Shown: positions 18,829-28,314 of the stretch, piece by piece
Position numbering within the stretch: the stretch's first letter is position 1
Layout: each line of letters begins with the position of its first letter
Source: Chloroflexota bacterium
Lineage (GTDB): Bacteria > Chloroflexota > Anaerolineae > Aggregatilineales > Phototrophicaceae
DNA: 64,000 nucleotides
Reading direction: 5' to 3'
Assembly: GCA_011523615.1 (NCBI GenBank)
Contig: WTGJ01000024.1
Span: 30,037-94,036 of the forward strand
Position numbers and translations under genes: made by a program
Notes under the pieces: model-generated
The model's database searches: none
What the model saw: only the letters and a program-made list of their open reading frames with translations
Told to the model about the DNA's origin: nothing

Positions 18829-20366
18829 CAGAGGCGCTCCCGCCCGAAGAGGCCGGTCGGTTTGATGAGCAGGACGAGGGCGAAGATGAGCAGGCCGTAG
18901 ACATCTTTATACGCGGCCGCGCGGTCACCACCGGCGAGGCAACCGGAGCCCATCGTCTCCATCAGGCCGACGATCACGCCTCCGATGAGGGCGCCGGGGA
19001 TGGAGCCGAGGCCGCCGAGGACGACGATGATGTAGGCGCGGCCGGCGTTGATCTGCCCGATCCAGGGGACGAAGTTGAAGATGGGGATCAGGGCGGCACC
19101 GGAAATGCCGGCGAGCATCGCGCCCAGGCCGAAGGCGAGGGTATTCATGTTGAGCGGGTTGATGCCGGCGACGGCGGCGGCCTGCTTATCCATGCTGACG
19201 GCGCGGAGGGCGCGGCCGGTCCAGGTGCGGCGGAAGAAATACATGAGGGCCAAGATGAGCAGGAGGCCGATGAGGGCGGTGAAGGTACGGTCCCCCAAGA
19301 AACGGAGCGGGCCGATGATGCGGTCGCGATCGGCAGTGAGGACGAGTTCAAAGCGGCGGACATCCAAATAGCGGCCGACTTTGACAGGGAGCGGCCCCTG
19401 GGTGGAGAGGACGAGCGATTCCAAGAAGAAGCCGAAGCCAAAGGTGATGAGGATGGCGTATTCGTGGATGCGCTCGACTTTGCCCAGGTGCATGGGGCGC
19501 AGGAGCAAACGCTCGAAGACGGCGCCGATGATGAAAGTGACGACGGCGGCGACCGGAATGCCGAAGAGGGGGTTGATGGTGATGCCGAAGGAATTGGCGC
19601 CGATTTCCAGCAACCAGTAGGAACAATAGCCACCCAGCATGTAAAACTGGGCATGGGTGAAGCTGACGACACCCTGCACGGAATAGATGAGGGTGAGGCC
19701 GACGGCCATGAGGGCGTAGATGAGGCCGATGTTGATGCCGTTGATCAACTGTTGCGAGACATAAGTCACGTTGCCGGGGTAGAGGAAACAGAAAGTATCA
19801 TCAAAACTGCGGGCGTAAAAGGAATAGAGCGCGATGAGCTGCCAGCCGCTGAGCAGGGCGAGCCAGGACGACCAGCGAGCGCTCAGTTTGGGCGCCTCAT
19901 ACCAGAGCGGGGCCAGCACCAGGGGGCCGGCCGCGAAGCCGCCGAGGGCGCCGATCATGAGCGCTTGCGTGTCATCGAGGCCGAGCTGGCGGTAGCGCCG
20001 GGGGGTGATGTAAGCGCCGAAGATGGCCCAGGCCGGGCCGGCCAACAACAGCCAGAGCAAGACGGCGAGGCGGATATCCGGCAAATTGAAGGCGACGATG
20101 GAGGCGAGCAGGACGCCGAGGAGCATACTGGTGGTGAGCCAGCCGCGCGGCATGCGCACCGGGCGGCGCCAATAGAGATAGCCGATGGCGAGCGGCCCCA
20201 GGGCAAAACCACCGGCCGCGCCACCCAGGCGGTAACTGGCATCGCCTTCGTGCAATTCGCTGGCATGCCCTTCCTCTGGTTCGAGGAGGCGCGGGATGTA
20301 CACCCCGCCGATCAGCGCCCATATGGGCCCCGCCAGGAGCAGCCAGACGATCCACCAATCCATCAT
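18828..20366 (-). CDS. livH: Branched-chain amino acid ABC transporter permease, LivH type, with duplicated N-terminal module
   Basis: A 512-aa permease (usual ~290-310). The LivH core begins near residue 200 (INGINIGLIYALMAVGLTL, QGVVSFTHAQFYMLGGY) and ends VGLMETMGSG. The first ~190 residues contain two copies of a membrane module. Each starts WLLLAGP(I/A)WA, then has a GG(F/A)A-GPL glycine-rich helix about 50 residues later. ATG 20366 is chosen; a GTG at 20381 is possible. First gene of livHMGF, behind its own -10 box. Confidence 0.88.
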   Translation of the reverse strand: MMDWWIVWLLLAGPIWALIGGVYIPRLLEPEEGHASELHEGDASYRLGGAAGGFALGPLAIGYLYWRRPVRMPRGWLTTSMLLGVLLASIVAFNLPDIRLAVLLWLLLAGPAWAIFGAYITPRRYRQLGLDDTQALMIGALGGFAAGPLVLAPLWYEAPKLSARWSSWLALLSGWQLIALYSFYARSFDDTFCFLYPGNVTYVSQQLINGINIGLIYALMAVGLTLIYSVQGVVSFTHAQFYMLGGYCSYWLLEIGANSFGITINPLFGIPVAAVVTFIIGAVFERLLLRPMHLGKVERIHEYAILITFGFGFFLESLVLSTQGPLPVKVGRYLDVRRFELVLTADRDRIIGPLRFLGDRTFTALIGLLLILALMYFFRRTWTGRALRAVSMDKQAAAVAGINPLNMNTLAFGLGAMLAGISGAALIPIFNFVPWIGQINAGRAYIIVVLGGLGSIPGALIGGVIVGLMETMGSGCLAGGDRAAAYKDVYGLLIFALVLLIKPTGLFGRERL

Positions 20367-20396
20367 TTGTACCGAAAGCACCTTCTACTTTGTGAG

Positions 20397-20402
20397 ATTA
20401 TA
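20397..20402 (-). promoter_or_regulatory. -10 box of livHMGF
   Basis: TATAAT on the minus strand, about 31 bases upstream of ATG 20366. The likely -35 region overlaps the terminator of the upstream binding-protein gene, so the permease operon probably starts independently here. Confidence 0.5.
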
Positions 20403-20422
20403 GTGCGAACCGCCAGATTAAG

Positions 20423-20452
20423 AAAACAGGGGGCGTTGCGGCCCCCTGTTTT
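20423..20452 (-). terminator. Strong intrinsic terminator after binding protein 2
   Basis: A perfect 12-bp stem (20423-20434 with 20441-20452) and a 6-base loop form AAAACAGGGGGC hairpin arms; the minus-strand copy ends in a T run. It separates the binding-protein gene from livH, uncoupling their expression. Confidence 0.85.
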
Positions 20453-20534
20453 GAGTTATTGCGGGCGGACCTAGGTTCCGGCGGAGCTACGTTCCACATG
20501 AACTTCGTTCCGCTCCAACCGACTCCGGTTCAAC

Positions 20535-21890
20535 CTATTCTGCTTCCGGATCAGTGCCGTATTCGATGTAAGCCGTGTCGTGCGTCCAGTAGGCGGGCGG
20601 CCAGATGACGGCGGCTTCCGGACCGCGTTGCCCGGTGCGGAAGAACTGCATCATGGTGACCGCAGGATCCGGCCATTGGTGCCACATCCAGGCGGGGAGG
20701 CCATCTTCCAAGGGGCTCTTGGTCTGGGTGGTGTAGGGGAAGTGGTAGCGGCCCTGCGAGAGCTCGACATCGGAGCGCTCGATTTCCAGGGCGATGGTGG
20801 CGCCATCCAGCGAGTTGGCGCGGGTGATGGCGTCGGTCACCAGCCAAACGGCGTCGTAGGTGGCGAGGGCGAAGCTGGCGATATCGGCGCCGAATTCCGC
20901 ATAGTGGTCATCATTGAGTGCTTGCGCGACCGGGGTCAAGAGAGCGGGGACGATGCCGACGCGGAAGAAAGCGCAGTAGTTGCCATCGGGGACGGTGGAC
21001 CAGTAGGCATCCGCCTGGTATGCGTTCTGGTTGGTGATGCAGATGGTATCCTCATTCGGCGCGAGGCCGGCTTCGGTCATCTGGTTGGTGAAATTCAGCG
21101 CCGTTTCGCCGGTAATCTGAGTCTTGATGGCATCCGGCGGGGTGGGGCGGGCGAGGATGCGGTCGATGAGGGGCAGGAAGTCTTCCTGGCCCAGTTCGAT
21201 GTGGAAGATATCAACGTTGTCTTCATCTAGGCCGCCGGCGATGAGCAATTCTTTGTCTTTGTCAGCCGCGGGGACGCCGTAGTCGGTATTTTCAGCGACG
21301 ATGACGACATCATCCACGCCGAGGTAGAGCAACCAATCGACGGAAGCCTTGCTGGTCATCGAGCTGGCGGGTGAGATGCGGAAGATGTAATCGATGCCTT
21401 CTTCGTTGCTCTCGACGCGCGCCCCGGCGTTGCCGTAGGGCTGGATGCCGTTGGCCGTCACGTTGTCGTTCCAGGGCTCCGAGAAGACGGTGGGGATGGC
21501 GTTGGCTTGCATGACGCCCATGGTGGCGAGGCCGACGGCGCTATGGAAGACGCCGGCCATGGCGACGACGCCATCTTCAAAGATCATGCGCTCGGCGACG
21601 GCCTGGGAGCGTTCCGGTAGACCTTCGGAATCGCCGATGATGGCCTCAACTGCCCAGTTCTGCCCATCGACAGTGACGCCGCAGGCTTCGTTGATGTCTT
21701 CGACCGCTTCCAGGATGATCCAGCGCATTTGCTCGCCACTCAAGACGGCGCCCGGCGCGGAGAGGGGCATGAGCGTGCCGATTTTCAGCGTCTCTTCGGC
21801 GAAGTTGCAATCATCCTGGGCGCCGACGAAACTCAGGCCGGGCAGGCTGAGTGCTAGCAACAGTAAGAGAAGCATGCCTTTCTTGATCAT
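20535..21890 (-). CDS. Branched-chain amino acid-type ABC binding protein, paralog 2
   Basis: A 451-aa secreted type I binding protein. The signal peptide (MIKKGMLLLLLLALS onward) ends near FVGAQ. Mature hallmarks include KIGTLMPLSAPGAVLSG, GDSEGLPERSQ, HSAVGLATMGV and PWNDNVTANGI. A good AAGGAGA RBS precedes the ATG. It reads toward livH but is followed by a terminator, so it supplies the transporter as a separate transcript. It is closely related to the genes at 22240 and 23688, pointing to tandem duplication with divergence of ligand. Confidence 0.92.
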   Translation of the reverse strand: MIKKGMLLLLLLALSLPGLSFVGAQDDCNFAEETLKIGTLMPLSAPGAVLSGEQMRWIILEAVEDINEACGVTVDGQNWAVEAIIGDSEGLPERSQAVAERMIFEDGVVAMAGVFHSAVGLATMGVMQANAIPTVFSEPWNDNVTANGIQPYGNAGARVESNEEGIDYIFRISPASSMTSKASVDWLLYLGVDDVVIVAENTDYGVPAADKDKELLIAGGLDEDNVDIFHIELGQEDFLPLIDRILARPTPPDAIKTQITGETALNFTNQMTEAGLAPNEDTICITNQNAYQADAYWSTVPDGNYCAFFRVGIVPALLTPVAQALNDDHYAEFGADIASFALATYDAVWLVTDAITRANSLDGATIALEIERSDVELSQGRYHFPYTTQTKSPLEDGLPAWMWHQWPDPAVTMMQFFRTGQRGPEAAVIWPPAYWTHDTAYIEYGTDPEAE

Positions 21891-22239
21891 TGGATTTTCT
21901 CCTTATGTTCTTCGTTCACAACGTTTTGCATCGGTGGTGTGCCGTAGTGGCGCAGCGTTGCTGTGGGTAACGGTTTCCCGTCCAATGTGGCCCTGACTGG
22001 TGGGGCGATGCGCCTCTGGATCTTAGCCCGATAGCCAGCGCAAGTTCACGCTGCGCACAGGTTCACACTGCGCTCGGCGGTTTGCCCAGACCACGGTGCG
22101 AGGTAGTCGATGGCTTTTCGCCTGGCCCGCGGCGACACAGAACCCACCGATGTTCATCCAACATAGCGCAAAGCGCGAGCAAACGCAAGCCTGCGGGTTG
22201 CAGGGGTGGGCAGGGGCATGCCCGGGGGTTGCGCTTCCC
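21891..22239. other. Intergenic region with a short direct repeat
   Basis: This 349-bp gap between two binding-protein genes has no credible ORF. It contains GTTCACGCTGCGC (22044-22056) repeated with one change at 22061-22073, a 17-bp period that could be an operator. It presumably holds the promoter of paralog 2 and the end of paralog 3. Confidence 0.4.
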
Positions 22240-23586
22240 TCACTCGCCGGGGACGGTGCCGTAGGGGATGAGGGCGGTGCCGTGGGTTTGATATTGCGGT
22301 GGCCAGATCACGGCGGCTTCGGGGCCGGGTTGGCCTTCGCTGAAGTATTGCATCATGGTCAGGGCCGGATCGGGCCACTGGTGCCACATCCAGGCGGGTT
22401 CATCGCCGAGGTCGGGGTTGTGGGAGCCGTAGCGGAAATGGTAGTGCCCCTGGGCGAGGGTGACATCGCTGAGTTCGATCTGGCGGACGATGGCGGCTTT
22501 GTCGGTGATGGTATTGGCGCGCTCGATGGCACCGGCCATCAACCAGAAGGCGTCGTAAGCAGCCAGGGCATAGCTGGAAATATCATCACCGAAGGCCTCC
22601 AGGTAAGAATCGGCCACGAAATGGGTCATCTCGTTGAAGAGGGGTGGCACGATCCCTACGCGAAAGAAGACGCAGTAGTTGCCATAGGGGACGGTTTCCC
22701 AGAACGTCCTGCCAGCGTAGGCGATTTCATCCACCAGGACGCAGAGCGTATCTTCGTTGGGGGCGAGCCCGACTTCGGCCATTTGCTGGGCGAGGTTGAG
22801 CGAAGTTTCGCCGGTCATCTCCAGGATGACGGCATCGGGGAGTTCGGCTGCGGCCAGGATGCGGGTCAGCAGGGGGAGGAAATCTTCCTGCCCCAATTCG
22901 ACATGGTAAATATCGCTCCGCGCGCCACCGGCGGCCAATAATTCGGCGTCCTTTTCGGAAGCGGGGACGCCGTAATCGGTATTCTCGGCGATGATGACGA
23001 CGTTTTCGGAACCGACGTGTAACAACCAATCGATCATGACGGTGGCGGCGAAGGAGATGGCCGGGGAGATGCGGAAGACGTAATCGATCCCGGCTTCGTT
23101 GGTGGTGATGCGGGCGGGTTGCCCTTCAAAGGCCTGGATGCCGTTGGCGCTGATGTTGTCGTTCCAGGGGCCGCTGAAGATCATGGGGATGGCGTTCTGT
23201 TGGTAGATGCCCATGGTGGCGAGGCCGACCGCGCTGTGGTAATCCCCAACGACGGCGACGACGCCATCCTCAAAGATCATGCGTTCCAGGGCCGCTTGCG
23301 CCCGTTCGGGGAGGCCTTCGTTATCACCCACCGCCAGTTCGATGCGATGGTTGACGCCATCGATTTCGATGCCGCAATTGGCGTTCCATTCGTCGACGGC
23401 GAGTTGCACGGCCCAGACGATCTGCTGGCCGAGCAGGACCGCGCCGGGGGCGGAGAGGGGGGCCATCGTGCCGATGGGGATGGGCTCTTCAGCGAATTGG
23501 CAGGCTTCTTCCTGCGCGGTGGCGGCGGTGGCGAAGGAAGGCAATAGCAGGGCAAACACAAAGAGCGAGCGGCTGAAATGTTTCAT
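22240..23586 (-). CDS. Branched-chain amino acid-type ABC binding protein, paralog 3
   Basis: A 448-aa secreted type I binding protein; it starts at ATG 23586 with GAGGTG seven bases upstream. A longer in-frame ORF to 23835 has no homology. The signal peptide ends near ATAATAQ, then the same paralog motifs follow (GDNEGLPERAQ, HSAVGLATMGI, PWNDNISANGI, ENTDYGVPASEKD). Third in the tandem array. The Asp-to-Asn change in the conserved GDSEG is notable among the four copies. Confidence 0.92.
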   Translation of the reverse strand: MKHFSRSLFVFALLLPSFATAATAQEEACQFAEEPIPIGTMAPLSAPGAVLLGQQIVWAVQLAVDEWNANCGIEIDGVNHRIELAVGDNEGLPERAQAALERMIFEDGVVAVVGDYHSAVGLATMGIYQQNAIPMIFSGPWNDNISANGIQAFEGQPARITTNEAGIDYVFRISPAISFAATVMIDWLLHVGSENVVIIAENTDYGVPASEKDAELLAAGGARSDIYHVELGQEDFLPLLTRILAAAELPDAVILEMTGETSLNLAQQMAEVGLAPNEDTLCVLVDEIAYAGRTFWETVPYGNYCVFFRVGIVPPLFNEMTHFVADSYLEAFGDDISSYALAAYDAFWLMAGAIERANTITDKAAIVRQIELSDVTLAQGHYHFRYGSHNPDLGDEPAWMWHQWPDPALTMMQYFSEGQPGPEAAVIWPPQYQTHGTALIPYGTVPGE

Positions 23587-23639
23587 CTGAGCACCTCGTT
23601 TCTTGTGAGCGCCTGATGTCCCGATGTGAATGGAGAAGC

Positions 23640-23675
23640 CCTCCCGCCACCCCCTAGGAAAGGGATGGTGGGAGG
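23640..23675 (-). terminator. Hairpin between binding proteins 4 and 3
   Basis: CCTCCC-CCACC arms around CCTAGGAAAGG form a long GC-rich stem just after the stop of paralog 4. A weak T-rich stretch follows on the minus strand. Confidence 0.45.
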
Positions 23676-23687
23676 AATGGGTTGATT

Positions 23688-25037
23688 TTACTCGCCGGGG
23701 GCGGCGCCGTAGGGGATGAAGGCGGTGTCGTGCGTCCAGTAGGCCGGCGGCCAGACGACGGCGGCTTCGGGGCCGGGTTGGCCCTGGATGAAGTACTGCA
23801 TCATCGTCACGGCCGGCTCGGGCCACTGGTGCCACATCCAGGCCGGATCATCGCCGAGGTCGGGGTTGTGGGAGCCGTATTGGAAGTAATAGCGGCCCTG
23901 GGTGAGGGTGACGTCGGTCTGTTCGATTTCGCGGACGATGCTGGGGCCGTCGGTTGCGCTGCCGGCGCGTTGGATGGCCTGCACCATGATCATGTAGGCG
24001 TCGTAGGTGGCCAGGGCGTAGCTGGTGATTTCGTCCTGGTATTCATCGCGGTAGGCATTCACGACAGCCAGGGACATCTCATTGTAGAGGGCGGGGACGA
24101 TGCCCACGCGGAAGAAGGCGCAATAGTTGCCATCGGGCACGCTGGCCCACCAGGTCTCGGTTTTGTAAGCCGTTTCGTCGACCAGGGCGCAGATGGTGTT
24201 TTCACTGGGGGCGAGGCCGCTTTCGGCCATCTGCTGGGTGAGGTTGAGCATGGTTTCACCGGTGACTTCGACCATCACGGCATCGGGGAGATCAGGGCGG
24301 GCGAGGATGCGATCGATGAGCGGTAGGAAATCCTCCTGCCCCAATTCGACGTGGTAGATTTCCACGTCATCATCGGCCAGGCCGCCCGCCATGAGCAGCT
24401 CCTTATCTTTTTGCGCCGCGGGCACGCCGTAATCGGTATTTTCGGCGATGACGATGGCACGCTCCACACCGAGGTGCAGCAGCCAGTTCATCGAGGTCGG
24501 GGCGGCGAGGGAGATGCTGGGTGAGGTGCGGAAAATGTAATCCAGACCGTCGTCGTTGGTGGAGACGCGGGGCGCGCGCGTTTCGAATTCCTGGATGCCG
24601 TTGGCGGTGATGTTGTCGTTCCAGGGGCTGGCGTAGATGGTGGGAATCTCGTTGTCATGCAGGATGCCCATGGTCGCCAGGGCCACCGCGCTGTGAAAAC
24701 CGCCGATGACGGCGACGGCGCCATCATCAAAGATCATGCGCTCCACGGCGGCCTGGCCGCGCTCGGGGAGGCCTTCGGAATCGCCGATGACCGTTTCGAC
24801 GCGGTGATTGACGCCATCGATGGCGATGCCGCAGGCGGCGTTGACGTGCTCCGCGGCGAGCTCCGCCACCCAGGCGATTTGGACGCCATCGAGCACCGCA
24901 CCCGGCGCGGAGAGCGGGGCCAGGGTGCCGATGCGAATGACTTCTTCGGCAAAGTTACATGCTTCATCCGATTGCGCTGAGAGGGGTGATGCAAGCAGCA
25001 ACAAGAGCGCACAAAGATAAATCGCAAGAGCTTTCAT
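23688..25037 (-). CDS. Branched-chain amino acid-type ABC binding protein, paralog 4
   Basis: A 449-aa secreted type I binding protein. The signal peptide (MKALAIYLCALLLLLAS) ends at SAQ. RIGTLAPLSAPGAVLDG, GDSEGLPERGQ, HSAVALATMGI and PWNDNITANGI are conserved with the three other copies. First of the minus-strand array, next to a 227-bp divergent region with the secreted FN3 protein. Confidence 0.92.
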   Translation of the reverse strand: MKALAIYLCALLLLLASPLSAQSDEACNFAEEVIRIGTLAPLSAPGAVLDGVQIAWVAELAAEHVNAACGIAIDGVNHRVETVIGDSEGLPERGQAAVERMIFDDGAVAVIGGFHSAVALATMGILHDNEIPTIYASPWNDNITANGIQEFETRAPRVSTNDDGLDYIFRTSPSISLAAPTSMNWLLHLGVERAIVIAENTDYGVPAAQKDKELLMAGGLADDDVEIYHVELGQEDFLPLIDRILARPDLPDAVMVEVTGETMLNLTQQMAESGLAPSENTICALVDETAYKTETWWASVPDGNYCAFFRVGIVPALYNEMSLAVVNAYRDEYQDEITSYALATYDAYMIMVQAIQRAGSATDGPSIVREIEQTDVTLTQGRYYFQYGSHNPDLGDDPAWMWHQWPEPAVTMMQYFIQGQPGPEAAVVWPPAYWTHDTAFIPYGAAPGE

Positions 25038-25264
25038 AGTGAACCTTTCTGATCACGTCTCCTTAAGCCGGTGAGTGAATTGTACCCACAATCGCATGAA
25101 CTGCCAATTGCAGGGAGTCGCCGCCCAGGAAAAGCGGGGTTTGGTTGGCAATTGCTTGCGATTTTGTTAGATTCACGGCAGCTATGGTGCGCCGATGAAA
25201 CACAATCCAGCCTGACCATAGAATGATCCGAGTTGGGAAGTGAGAAATTTGAAGGAGAGGAGAA

Positions 25265-27202
25265 ATGAACGGGAAGTGGATCCTCTTGCTGCTGGCAGCG
25301 CTGCTGAGCGTGGTGCCGCTGGCGCAAGCGCAGGATCCCCGCCTCCCAACCCCCAAGAACGTTCGTGTTTCTGGCACGACTCTCTCCTGGAAAGCGGTGG
25401 CCAACGCCAGTGGCTATGAGCTGCGCTGGCGTTCCGGTGGTGGAACCTGGATGAGAGCCACCCTACCGGCCAGCCAGACCCGCTTCACCATCCACAACCT
25501 CACTCCTAACGTCTACTATGCGGTGCAGGTACGCGCGCTGGCGGCCCGCGGTTCGGCTTTCCGCCACAGCAGCTGGAGCCGCCCCCTGGCGCTGCGGCGC
25601 AGGGTAAATGCCACGGCCACGCCCACCCCCACGGTGACTCCGTTGCCGACGCCATCGCCCACCGCAACTCCTACTCCTCCACCGCGCGACCTGCCGGCGC
25701 CCAGCAACTTGCGCCTGCTGCGGAGCGACAGTGATGCCGGAACAGCCACCATCGCCTGGCGATCAGTCGAACGGGCGGATGGCTACCGTCTTCGTTGGCG
25801 CCCGGTGGGGGGACGTTGGCGCGTCACGGACCTGCCCGCCACGCCAACCCGCTACACCCTGCAGAATCTCTCGCCAAACGCCAACATCACCGTGCAGCTG
25901 CGCGCGTTGGGTGATGGCGTGCTGAACGAGGCGCGTGGCCCCTGGAGCAAAACGCTGACCCTGCGCCTGCTACCGCTGCCCACGGGGACGCTCACAGCGA
26001 CCACGTCTCAAACGCCGACGCCAACGTTGACCCCGACGAATACTGCCACCCACACTCCGACCTTTACCCCAACTTACACCCCCTCGCCAACTCTCACGCC
26101 TACTTTCACACCGACACCCACCTTCACGCCGTCGAACACGCCTACGCCCACCCCTACCTACACACCCACGAATACCTCGACGCCTACACCAACCAATTCA
26201 CCGACTCCTTCGCCTACTTTCACACCTACGCCAACCTCCACGCCGTCGAATACGCCTACATCGACCCACACACCATCGCCCACATTTACGCCGACGAGTA
26301 CTCCGACACCCACCTTTACCCCGTCGAACACACCGACTTTCACCCCCTCGCCGACCTTCACACCGTTACCGCCTCCGCCAGCGGCACCCATGTACCTAAA
26401 CACCTACAGCTTCGCCGCCACCGAGCTCACCCTGTACTGGCAGCTCTCTCCCGACGCCACCCGCTACGAAGTGCGCGGCGGCAACCTGACCGCCTGGACG
26501 GACGCCGGCGCATTCAGCGGCGTTGTCGGTCAATACACTTTCCGTGGGCTCAGCGCTGACAGCGAATACAGCCTGAGTGTGCGCGCCGTGAATGCCGGTG
26601 GCGCTTCGTCGCCCGCCTCGATCCGCGGTCGCACCGTGCCGTTGCCGAGCGCTACGCCGACGCCTACTTTCACTCCGTCGAATACACCTACGCCCAGCCC
26701 TACTTTTACACCTTCCCATACCCCTACCTTCACTCCCACCTACACCCCCACACCGACGTTCACTCCTACATTGACACCCACAGCCACCTTTACCCCGACT
26801 GCAACACCATCGCCCACCCCGATCATCGAGCAACAGAGCAAAACGGAGAAGAAGACCGAGTGGTGCCTCAGGGAGGGGCGGGAAGCAGATTGCACCTTCA
26901 GCAGGGAGTGTCGCTATTCCTGCCAGCGCGCCTTACCGGGCGCCAGTTGTGAAAGGATCAGCGGCACCGAGCAGTGTGGCGATTGGAAACTCACTCATGT
27001 GGAGTATCGGAATCCGCCGCCAACGGCTTATCCGATAGAATCATTTAGTTATACGGAAACACGAACTAGGAGAGGTGAATATATTGGTGTTCATGAAGAG
27101 AGAAGGGTATGCACCGGTCAATGCGAGCGCAGGTCACCCAATTTTTGCCCCATAATTTCAGGAACTTTGTCATGCACTCCATGGGAAACAGTGCCGTTCT
27201 AA
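25265..27202 (+). CDS. Secreted FN3 protein with Thr/Pro-rich tracts and Cys-rich C-terminus
   Basis: A 645-aa exported protein, probably on the cell surface. The signal peptide ends at about residue 23 (LAQAQ). Two FN3-like domains (about 28-118 and 140-238) share NVRVSGTTLSWKAVANASGY-like strands. A long TPTPTFTPS tract (about 242-372), a third FN3-like domain (about 375-458) and a second Thr/Pro tract (about 458-520) follow. The last ~125 residues are polar with ten Cys (ECRYSC, VCTGQC, LSC), likely disulfide-bonded, and are encoded by locally AT-richer DNA, as if added later. The start has GGAGAGGAG upstream. Function unknown; adhesion or carbohydrate binding is a guess. Confidence 0.8.
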   Translation: MNGKWILLLLAALLSVVPLAQAQDPRLPTPKNVRVSGTTLSWKAVANASGYELRWRSGGGTWMRATLPASQTRFTIHNLTPNVYYAVQVRALAARGSAFRHSSWSRPLALRRRVNATATPTPTVTPLPTPSPTATPTPPPRDLPAPSNLRLLRSDSDAGTATIAWRSVERADGYRLRWRPVGGRWRVTDLPATPTRYTLQNLSPNANITVQLRALGDGVLNEARGPWSKTLTLRLLPLPTGTLTATTSQTPTPTLTPTNTATHTPTFTPTYTPSPTLTPTFTPTPTFTPSNTPTPTPTYTPTNTSTPTPTNSPTPSPTFTPTPTSTPSNTPTSTHTPSPTFTPTSTPTPTFTPSNTPTFTPSPTFTPLPPPPAAPMYLNTYSFAATELTLYWQLSPDATRYEVRGGNLTAWTDAGAFSGVVGQYTFRGLSADSEYSLSVRAVNAGGASSPASIRGRTVPLPSATPTPTFTPSNTPTPSPTFTPSHTPTFTPTYTPTPTFTPTLTPTATFTPTATPSPTPIIEQQSKTEKKTEWCLREGREADCTFSRECRYSCQRALPGASCERISGTEQCGDWKLTHVEYRNPPPTAYPIESFSYTETRTRRGEYIGVHEERRVCTGQCERRSPNFCPIISGTLSCTPWETVPF

Positions 27203-27253
27203 TAACGAAAAACTGACATAAGGAGATCCAGACAAGCACACCTTTACCTGCCG

Positions 27254-27388
27254 ATGCATAGATTCTTGGTCGGAATTGACGGCGGCTTCCTGGCGCAGGG
27301 GGCGGCGATTTCGCTCTTCATCTTCCCGGTGCTGTTGGTGGTGGCGATCATCCTGCTGCGAACCGCCAGCCGCACGGAGATCCGATGA
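27254..27388 (+). pseudogene. 3' remnant of a sugar ABC permease (MalF/UgpA type)
   Basis: An open frame encodes 44 residues, including GGFLAQGAAISLFIFPVLLV and ending LLRTASRTEIR. This is the last membrane helix and basic tail characteristic of MalF/UgpA-type permeases. Its TGA overlaps the ATG of the MalG-type gene (ATGA), as in intact sugar transporter operons. The first ~250 codons are missing, and the frame is closed by a stop at 27203-27205 next to the end of the FN3 gene. Best read as a deletion or rearrangement scar; it may still be translated as a short peptide coupling the next gene. Confidence 0.7.
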
Positions 27389-28281
27389 TGGAGCTGGACG
27401 TGAGCGAACGACGCCCACCGATGGCCTCCCCGCGCGCTGGCTTGCGCTGGGAGCGGGTGCTGGGAAGTACCCTGCGCACTCTGGTGGTCGCTTTTTTCTG
27501 CTTCCTGGCCATCGCCCCGTTCTTTGCGATGGCGACGGGGCTACTGCAAAACGACAATGATCTCTACCGCAGCGGCAACCAGCTGTGGTTCACCGAAGCA
27601 CCGACGCTGCGAAACATCCATTTCCTGTTTGAAAACACCAATTATCTGACCTTCGTGCGCAATTCGACGGTGGTGGGCGTCGCGGTGGTGGTGATCACGC
27701 TGTTATTTTCGCTGCCGGCGGCATACGCGCTGGCCCGCCTGACCGGGCGCTGGGGTGAGCGCGCGGGGATCATGATGTTCATCGTCTACCTGGTGCCGCC
27801 GACGCTGCTCTTCATCCCGCTGTTCCGCATCATCGTCTCGCTGGGGTTAAAGGACTCGCCGCTTTCCTTGATGTTGGTCTACCCGACGATCACGGTGCCG
27901 TTCTGCACCTGGTTGTTGATGGGCTTTTTCAAGTCCGTGCCGCCGGAGCTGGAGGAAGCGGCGCTGGTCGATGGCTACCACCGCTTCGAGGCTTTTTTGC
28001 GGGTGGTGTTGCCGCTGGCATGGCCGGGGATCATCTCGGTGGTCGTTTTCAGCTTCACCTTGACGCTGCATGAGTACGCCTATTCGCAGGTGTTCATCTC
28101 TCGTCTGGAGTGGCGGACTCTGAGCACAGGGGTGCCTTCGGCGCTGATCCGGGGCGACGTGTTCTTCTGGCAGGCCTTGCTGGCGGCAGCCTTTTTCATC
28201 GCCATCCCGGTCGGTCTGGTCTACAACCTGTTCCTGGACCGCCTGATCCAGGGTTTCACGATGGGGGCGGTCAAGGGTTAA
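27385..28281 (+). CDS. Carbohydrate ABC transporter permease, MalG family
   Basis: A 298-aa permease with six hydrophobic helices and the EAA loop (EEAALVDGYHRFEAFLRVVLP), ending GFTMGAVKG as is usual for MalG-like proteins. Start overlaps the MalF-type remnant. No intact partner permease, binding protein or ATPase is nearby, so it is probably an orphan left after loss of the operon's 5' part. Confidence 0.88.
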   Translation: MMELDVSERRPPMASPRAGLRWERVLGSTLRTLVVAFFCFLAIAPFFAMATGLLQNDNDLYRSGNQLWFTEAPTLRNIHFLFENTNYLTFVRNSTVVGVAVVVITLLFSLPAAYALARLTGRWGERAGIMMFIVYLVPPTLLFIPLFRIIVSLGLKDSPLSLMLVYPTITVPFCTWLLMGFFKSVPPELEEAALVDGYHRFEAFLRVVLPLAWPGIISVVVFSFTLTLHEYAYSQVFISRLEWRTLSTGVPSALIRGDVFFWQALLAAAFFIAIPVGLVYNLFLDRLIQGFTMGAVKG

Positions 28282-28314
28282 GCGCCGGCTGAGCGGTGAT
28301 GGCTGGAGGTGCGC

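Noticed and set aside
20460..20534. Repeated GTTCC/GTTCNAC sequences as a tRNA T-arm
   Set aside because: No acceptor or anticodon stem could be drawn around them.
22587..23835. N-terminal extension of binding protein 3 beyond 23586
   Set aside because: The extension resembles an out-of-frame read of the neighbouring paralog's end; a signal peptide and RBS fit ATG 23586.
26000..26390. Regular short repeats in the FN3 gene as a CRISPR or minisatellite array
   Set aside because: They are codon-level repeats for Thr/Pro, imperfect and 3-12 bp, inside a continuous reading frame.
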